The notes below the pieces were generated by a model. The model saw only the letters and a list, made by a program, of their open reading frames with translations. It was not told the origin of the DNA and did no database searches. From DATBVX01 sp963695985 (GTDB lineage: Bacteria; Pseudomonadota; Gammaproteobacteria; Steroidobacterales; Steroidobacteraceae): a DNA stretch of 64,000 bases. Positions 59,061 through 64,000 of the stretch are shown here, one piece after another. The stretch spans positions 248,001-312,000 of the forward strand of contig CAVOIC010000012.1 of the NCBI GenBank assembly GCA_963695985.1. The letters run 5' to 3'. A program made the translations under genes and the position numbers. How positions within the stretch are numbered: position 1 is the first letter of the stretch; each line of letters begins with the position of its first letter.

Positions 59061-59247
59061 TGACGATTCTCGATTGAGAGCGCGCGTCGTTTCACCGTGA
59101 TCGAGTGAGCTCTGCGCGCGACCCGTCTGGGTCACGCAATCGCTCTACCTCCCTTCACATGGTTGGCCGGCGTCCGGTTGGGCAGCCGGTTTGCGGGATG
59201 CGGTTTCCGGCGCCCGAGGGCGTTGTGAAGCAGGGGGGACACTTGTC
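59061..59247 (+). other. leader after the riboswitch (possible expression platform)
   Basis: No gene is seen. A compact hairpin with arms GACCC (59120-59124) and GGGTC (59129-59133) occurs without a T run. A strong purine-rich site (caggggggac) at about 59231-59240 precedes the GTG at 59248. Confidence 0.5.
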
Positions 59248-59936
59248 GTGAGAAAGTGCGCATCGACCTGCCACACGGGCAGGTATTTGTGGGTGATTCT
59301 CGCCGCTGCGATGGCGAGTGGCTGCTTCGGCAATGATACTAAGCCGCCCGCGAATGACGCGCTCGGCTCCGGTGGTGAAGTCGTCAATCCGACGGTGGCT
59401 GGTGCGCCGACGATCACGGGGGCCGCCATCGACGAGGTGCTGGTTGGCCGTCTCTACAAGTTCAAGCCTACCGCCACAGATCCGGACGGCGACGGCCTGA
59501 GTTTCGCCATCAAAGGCAAGCCAGCCTGGGCACAGTTCGACACGAAGACAGGGATACTCTCCGGAAAGCCTCAAGCCAAAGACGTCGGTGAATACACGAG
59601 CATCGAGATTTCAGTCTCTGACGGCAACCTCTCGACAACACTCCCGGCATTTACGATCAACGTCGTTCAGAGCGCGGACGGTGCTGCCACCCTGAGTTGG
59701 GAACCACCACTTGAGACCACGAGCGGAGCCATGCTTACCGATCTCGGTGGATATCGTATCCACTACGGCCACGACAAGACATCTCTTTCTGAGCACGTGC
59801 TCATCGCTAACGGTGCCGTCACGACCTATGTCCTAGAGAACCTCACCCGCGGTACGTGGTACTTCGCCATCCGGTCACTGAACAGCAGGGCAAGGTCGGG
59901 CCGCCTTCGGGGGTCGTCGCGAAGACGATCGGTTGA
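59248..59936 (+). CDS. lipoprotein with Ig-like and fibronectin type III domains (one frameshift)
   Basis: GTG 59248 gives a lipoprotein signal (YLWVILAAAMASGCFG, Cys after ASG). Then come an Ig-like (He_PIG) domain (RLYKFKPTATDPDGDGLSF, FDTKTGILSGKPQAKDVGEY) and an FN3 domain (LSWEPPLETTSGAM, GGYRIHYGHDKTSLSEHV). A base is missing near 59885. The next frame then continues GKVGPPSGVVAKTIG to the stop at 59934-59936, giving about 229 residues. It is the first gene under the riboswitch. An adhesin or surface-scaffold role is inferred. Confidence 0.85.
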
Positions 59937-60052
59937 GGGATTTGGCCCGAAAATGCGCCTTGTCGACAGACTGAGAAAGGTTGCGAGTGATGCGCAATAA
60001 GCGGTACGGTGCCGCTCCGCACTCGCAAGGGAACTTAATAGAGGTGCCAAAG

Positions 60053-61381
60053 ATGCGGGGAGTGTTGTCGGTGTTTCTGTGCGCCTGCCTGGCGTGGGGC
60101 TCCTCGGCATCGGCCTGGGAGAAACCGGGATTCCCCCGGCTTGGTGGATACAAGATTGGTACCCCGCAGGCATACGAAGATCCCCAAGTGCAGCGGGACT
60201 ACGGGCGACTCGATCTCGTGATTCTCAACACTTATCCGGGTTGGGAAGAAGCTCACCATGCGACGCTGCAGTCCGCGGTCCAGTCGATCAAGTCAAACAA
60301 GGGAACGTTGGTGTTTGAATACCTCAATATCAATGAACTTTCGCCTCGGGTTGGCGGAGCCTTTGAGCCGCTGCGGGGCAAAGTTGAGTCCGAACATTGG
60401 TGGCTGTATCCGCAAGGGACATCGGGAGCACCGGTCGCGTCTACCTGGGCGAACTTCCAGATCGTGAACTACACTCTGGGAGCTCGCGCGAATGCCTCCG
60501 GAGAGCGGTATGTAGATTGGTACAGCAAGTGGGCGTTCAATCGGCTATTGCGGCCCGCGCCTGCGCTCGATGGAACGTACACTGACAACTTCTTCTGGGT
60601 CCCGCGCGTGAACGGCGACTGGGATAGAGACGGCGTTTCCGACGGAAAAAAAAGCAGCACAGCGCAGCAACTGCACAGGCAGGGGATGAGGCGGCACATT
60701 GAAGTGCTAAAGACACTTATGCCGGGGAAACTATACCTCGGCAACCTAGCCGATTGGGGACAGCCCAATGCTGTGTATCCAGAATACGAGGGCCTTCTGA
60801 ACGGCGGGGTACTGGAGCGTTACATCGGCGAAACCTGGTCACCCGAAGGACAGGACTGGAAAGGTGCTACCAATAACTGGGGCTCATGGGCCGAGATGAT
60901 GCGCGAGTACCGCAAAGTCATGAAGAGCGTCGCGGAACCGAAACTGGTCATCTTCAATCAGTTTGGAGATCCTACGAACTACCAATCCTTTAGATATGGT
61001 CTCGCCTCTTGTCTGATGGACGATGCGTACTTTGATTTCACTGATGCCAGGAATGGCATGTACTCGACTGTGCCCTGGTTTGATGAATACGATGCCAAGC
61101 TCGGACAGGCGTCGAGCGGCCCCGCGCTCACGGCGTGGAAGTCAGGCGTATACCGCCGCAACTTCGAGAACGGAATCGCCCTCGTGAATCCGCGGGGCAA
61201 CGGAACCGTGACGGTTGACCTCGAGAAGGATTTCATGCGAATCAATGGCACGCAGGATCGTGCGGTGAACAACGGTCAGCTGACTCGGAAAGTCACACTG
61301 CAGGACCGTGACGGTATCATCCTGTTGGATCCTAACGCGACGGACCTGCCGCAACCGCCGAAAAACTTCGAAGCACGGTGA
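60053..61381 (+). CDS. secreted putative glycoside hydrolase (GHL15-like)
   Basis: From ATG 60053 (gaggtg upstream; GTG 60044 is an alternative) the protein is 442 residues with a signal peptide (GVLSVFLCACLAWGSSASA). The barrel-like body has YGRLDLVILNTYPGWEE, GTLVFEYLNINEL, DGTYTDNFFWVPRVNGDWD and MLTLMPGKLYLGNLADWG-like segments, a pattern of putative glycoside hydrolases. Asp and Glu residues at strand ends would be the catalytic candidates. It probably trims or releases the polysaccharide. Its substrate is unknown. Confidence 0.72.
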   Translation: MRGVLSVFLCACLAWGSSASAWEKPGFPRLGGYKIGTPQAYEDPQVQRDYGRLDLVILNTYPGWEEAHHATLQSAVQSIKSNKGTLVFEYLNINELSPRVGGAFEPLRGKVESEHWWLYPQGTSGAPVASTWANFQIVNYTLGARANASGERYVDWYSKWAFNRLLRPAPALDGTYTDNFFWVPRVNGDWDRDGVSDGKKSSTAQQLHRQGMRRHIEVLKTLMPGKLYLGNLADWGQPNAVYPEYEGLLNGGVLERYIGETWSPEGQDWKGATNNWGSWAEMMREYRKVMKSVAEPKLVIFNQFGDPTNYQSFRYGLASCLMDDAYFDFTDARNGMYSTVPWFDEYDAKLGQASSGPALTAWKSGVYRRNFENGIALVNPRGNGTVTVDLEKDFMRINGTQDRAVNNGQLTRKVTLQDRDGIILLDPNATDLPQPPKNFEAR

Positions 61382-62655
61382 TCGTACGAGGGGACGTACG
61401 GTGGTCCCGCGGTAAAGTTAGTCGCGTGTCGACTGGTGCGCTAACGACTCGTATCGCCGTTCTATATCCCACCGATCCCGCTGTCCACGCACCGAGCGGC
61501 ATTGACAGCTTCATCCGCGGCCTCCTGAAGTGGGCGCCTGCGCACCTTCAGTACACGCTGTTCGGCGCAACCAGCGATGTTGCCGCTCGCCCGATCGGTC
61601 GTGAGTCGGAGGTGCTTCTCGGCGCCCGCCCGATTCGCTACGTACCGCTCACCGCGCTCAGTCCCTCTACGCGCAAGGGACTCCCCCTCACCGTTCGCTA
61701 TGTCTGGGCCTTGCGCCGCTACCGTGACACCGGCGGGTTGAGCGACTTTGGCATCCTGGATTTCCACCGGATCGAGCCGCTGGTGCTGTTTGCGGCGGAC
61801 CCACGCCCCAAGAATGTCATCCTTCACCAGGACATGTCCGTGCTGCGCGATCCGAACAGCGACATCATGTGGCGTCATGCACCGTGGCTCTACGAGGCCA
61901 TCGAGCGGCGCCTGCTTACGCGCGTCGACCGAATCTTCACGGTGCGCGATTCGGCTGTCAGGCGCTACATCTCACTTTATCCGGAGCTGGCCCAGCGGTT
62001 CTCGTTCATTCCGACCTGGGTTGACGCGGAGGTCTTCCGTAATCCGGCCGAGCGGGATCGGCAGGTGGCACGGGCAGAGCTCATCTCAAGCCTGGGCGCG
62101 CGCAACGCAAAGCGCATTCTGGTGTTCGTTGGACGCCTGGATCGCCAGAAAGACCCGCTTCTGCTTCTGCAGGCCTTCCGGGAATTGACGTCCACCGAGC
62201 CCGGACTGCACCTTGTCATGATTGGAGACGGGGTTCTCAGGCCGAAGATCAAGGCCATGATCAGGACAACCGGGATGGAGAAGTGCGTAAGCCTGCTGGG
62301 CGTCAGGTCGGCACCCGACATCGCTCGCATTCACATCGCCAGCGACTTGTTCGTGCTCTCCTCAGCGTACGAAGGAATGCCGATTGCGGTACTCGAGGCG
62401 CTGGCGACGGGATTGCCGGTAGTGAGCCCGGATGTCGGCGAAATCCGCCGCGTGGTGGCACACGGTGTGAACGGTCGAATCGCTTCGAGCAGAAGCGCAC
62501 GCGACCTTGCTGCGGCCATGCGCGCGGCCCTCGGAGAGATCGAAACTCTGCGGGGGTCGCCCTGTGTGAGTGCTGTGCGCCCTTACCACCCACAGAAGAT
62601 TCTCGCCACGCTGTACAAAAATCATGAACGCCAAGGAACCTCAGGGGCCGCGTGA
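61378..62655 (+). CDS. GT4-family glycosyltransferase
   Basis: A 425-residue GT-B enzyme. GTG 61378 overlaps the stop of the glycosidase gene. TRIAVLYPTDPAVHAPSGID marks the N-terminal domain. AKRILVFVGRLDRQKDPLLL, LVMIGDGVLRPKIKAM and LSSAYEGMPIAVLEALATGL are the C-terminal nucleotide-sugar landmarks. It is the third gene of the riboswitch operon. Confidence 0.9.
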   Translation: MIVRGDVRWSRGKVSRVSTGALTTRIAVLYPTDPAVHAPSGIDSFIRGLLKWAPAHLQYTLFGATSDVAARPIGRESEVLLGARPIRYVPLTALSPSTRKGLPLTVRYVWALRRYRDTGGLSDFGILDFHRIEPLVLFAADPRPKNVILHQDMSVLRDPNSDIMWRHAPWLYEAIERRLLTRVDRIFTVRDSAVRRYISLYPELAQRFSFIPTWVDAEVFRNPAERDRQVARAELISSLGARNAKRILVFVGRLDRQKDPLLLLQAFRELTSTEPGLHLVMIGDGVLRPKIKAMIRTTGMEKCVSLLGVRSAPDIARIHIASDLFVLSSAYEGMPIAVLEALATGLPVVSPDVGEIRRVVAHGVNGRIASSRSARDLAAAMRAALGEIETLRGSPCVSAVRPYHPQKILATLYKNHERQGTSGAA

Positions 62656-63454
62656 TATATCCCGCTCGCATCAGCGTCATCGACTCGTGCATCAGTGTGT
62701 GTGATGTGAAAGGCGCGCTGGACGCTCTGCAGTCCAGGCTCGAGGAAGGTGAAGGGGGCTATGTGTGCTTCACCAACGTCCACACGGCAGTCACAGGCCG
62801 CCGCGATCTGGCGTTTCGAGCCATTACGAACCAGGCCCTGTTGGCGCTCTCGGATGGCAAACCGATTTACTGGGTTGGGCGGCTCAAGGGTGCCCGTGGA
62901 CTTGGGCACGTCCCCGGACCAGATTTCCTGCTGCAGGCGATGCGGCACTTCGCTGGGAGGCGGCACTTCTTCTACGGCTCCTCGCCCCCGTCCTGGATCA
63001 GATGGTGCGGAAGCTGAACGTGGTGGTCGAGGGTGCGCAGATCTGCGGTGTCCTGTCTCCACCCTTCCGCGTGCTCTCGGCGGAGGAGAAATTGGCGCAC
63101 TACACCATGATTCGCGCCTCGAAAGCCGACTTTGTATGGATAGGGCTCGGAGCACCCAAGCAGGAGCAGTGGATGGCAGAGGCCTGGCAGCATCTCAAGC
63201 CGAGCATACTGCTGGGCGTCGGCGCCGCCTTCGACTTTCATGCAGGCACGGTGCAGCGAGCGCCCGCGGCACTTCGGCATGCCGGTCTCGAATGGTCTTA
63301 TCGACTGATAATGGAGCCCCGACGGCTGTGGAGGCGCTACCTCGCCACCAACACCTTGTTCATTGGTTATGTAATAAGGGATCTGCTGCGAGGCACACAA
63401 GACAGCGCCAGCGGAATCGAACGCGCCTGCACCGATGAGGTCGATCAGCGTTAG
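62652..63454 (+). CDS. WecG/TagA/CpsF-family glycosyltransferase (one frameshift)
   Basis: GTG 62652 overlaps the previous stop. VCFTNVHTAVTGRRD and GPDFLLQAMRHFAGRRHFF are in the first frame. One base is missing in the C run 62985-62989, and the next frame continues PVLDQMVRKLN, VWIGLGAPKQEQWMAEAWQ and GVGAAFDFHAGT. Corrected length is about 267 residues. This family adds a sugar such as ManNAc or ManNAcA to a lipid-linked intermediate. Confidence 0.9.
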
Positions 63455-63573
63455 GTCGGGATGCGCGGGGGGGGCCGCGCTAGGTTATGTCCATTTAAGT
63501 CGGATTTTGAACAATCTACGATGCCGATACGCACTGGACGCGCACGCCTGCAAACCTCAGAATGCCCCCATTC

Positions 63574-63601
63574 CCCGCGCTCAAGATCGCGCTGCGCGGG
63601 A
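63574..63601 (+). other. possible hairpin before the Wza-type gene
   Basis: Arms CCCGCGC and GCGCGGG can pair around a loop of roughly 13 bases. The rest of the 237-base gap between 63455 and 63691 shows no gene that I can support. It may hold a promoter or RNA structure for the exporter gene. Confidence 0.3.
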
Positions 63602-63691
63602 TGCTGCCGCCAGCCATAAGACTATAAGAACTATGCACCTGGTCGGCGGGTCTCTGACAGAATGACTACGAGCTTGCATGGAGTGTTTTCA

Positions 63692-64000
63692 ATGGTGACG
63701 AGACCTCGGTATTTTCGAGTTCCGGCTGGCGCGCTCCTGGCGCTTTGCATGCTCGGGGCGACCGTAGGCCAGGCAGCAGAGACACCTGGCGGCACACCGG
63801 AATATCGCGTACGCGCGGGCGACAAACTGACGGTGTCGGTCTGGAAGGAACAGGAGCTTCAACGCCAGGTGCTCGTTCAACCCGACGGAAAGATATCCTT
63901 CCCGTTGGCAGGGCAGGTTCAGGCGCAAGGCAAGACAGTGGAGGAGATACGGGCCGACATCACGACCCGCCTGGCGCGCTACATTCCTGATCTTGTCGTC
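63692..64000 (+). CDS. polysaccharide export protein, Wza-type (cut by window end)
   Basis: ATG 63692 has ggag upstream; ATG 63662 is an in-frame alternative. The signal peptide (PAGALLALCMLGATVGQA) is followed by YRVRAGDKLTVSVWKEQELQ and VQPDGKISFPLAGQVQAQGK, the start of the Poly_export/SLBB domains of Wza-type outer membrane exporters. 103 codons are seen. No lipobox Cys is visible in this part, unlike classical Wza, so it may be a non-lipidated relative. Confidence 0.9.
   Translation, partial: MVTRPRYFRVPAGALLALCMLGATVGQAAETPGGTPEYRVRAGDKLTVSVWKEQELQRQVLVQPDGKISFPLAGQVQAQGKTVEEIRADITTRLARYIPDLVV

Noticed and set aside
1..64000. tRNA, rRNA, CRISPR, insertion sequence or prophage elements
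   Set aside because: I looked for tRNA-like arms, short direct-repeat arrays, transposase genes and phage genes and saw none that stand up. A tRNAscan or repeat search was not possible here.

Overview
The window is visibly GC-rich DNA with dense, often overlapping genes. The gene families (SURF1/CtaA/CtaB cluster, DUF2909 and HIG1 twin-membrane-segment proteins, UvrD, TrkA/TrkH, MnmG/MnmE, AlgZ/AlgR-like sensor pair, Wza-type export, GEMM-I riboswitch) point to a gammaproteobacterium. A Steroidobacterales/Nevskiales/Xanthomonadales-like host is my best guess, but this rests on gene content only.

Layout. (1) 1-9.1 kb: a haem-copper cytochrome oxidase locus with a diheme-type cytochrome c (cut by the window edge), CoxA, two tandem subunit III proteins and subunit IV. 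It is followed by accessory genes (HIG1 protein, cytochrome c5-like protein, DUF2909, SURF1, Sco-like protein, haem A synthase CtaA, haem O synthase CtaB). (2) 9.1-18 kb: a lipoprotein-like protein, a TPR protein, a MauG-type diheme peroxidase, an AI-2E family permease, UvrD, and the TrkA/TrkH potassium system. (3) 18-26 kb: a LytS/LytTR two-component pair, a large HAMP-GAF-GGDEF-EAL protein translationally coupled to a type IV pilin-like protein, a CBS protein, a Sel1-like protein and an FkbM methyltransferase. (4) 26-37.5 kb: a peptide-binding lipoprotein, MnmG, a secreted peptidase, an ABC exporter pair, an HExxH protein, MnmE, and a GMC oxidoreductase with a Tat-exported small subunit. (5) 37.7-64 kb: a secreted purple-acid-phosphatase-like enzyme and then a large polysaccharide locus: glycosyltransferases, flippase, methyltransferases, epimerase, asparagine synthase (with a truncated tandem copy), polyprenyl glycosylphosphotransferase, a putative secreted glycosidase, WecG/TagA-type transferase and the start of a Wza-type exporter.

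The most interesting regulatory feature is a GEMM-I (cyclic di-GMP-I) riboswitch at about 58972-59060. It heads a rightward operon of lipoprotein, secreted glycosidase, glycosyltransferase, WecG-like transferase and then Wza. A divergent leftward polysaccharide operon starts at 58574, and the shared intergenic region has two good inverted repeats. Together with the GGDEF/EAL protein at 20-23 kb this suggests c-di-GMP-controlled exopolysaccharide production.

At least 14 otherwise well-conserved genes or gene positions carry single-base frameshifts, many in C or G runs, including housekeeping genes (coxA, uvrD twice, trkH, mnmE). Most are best read as sequencing or assembly errors. The 1273-bp tandem repeat carrying asnB may likewise be a strain-variant assembly artefact. 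Gene coordinates below span such breaks where the two halves clearly form one family-length protein.
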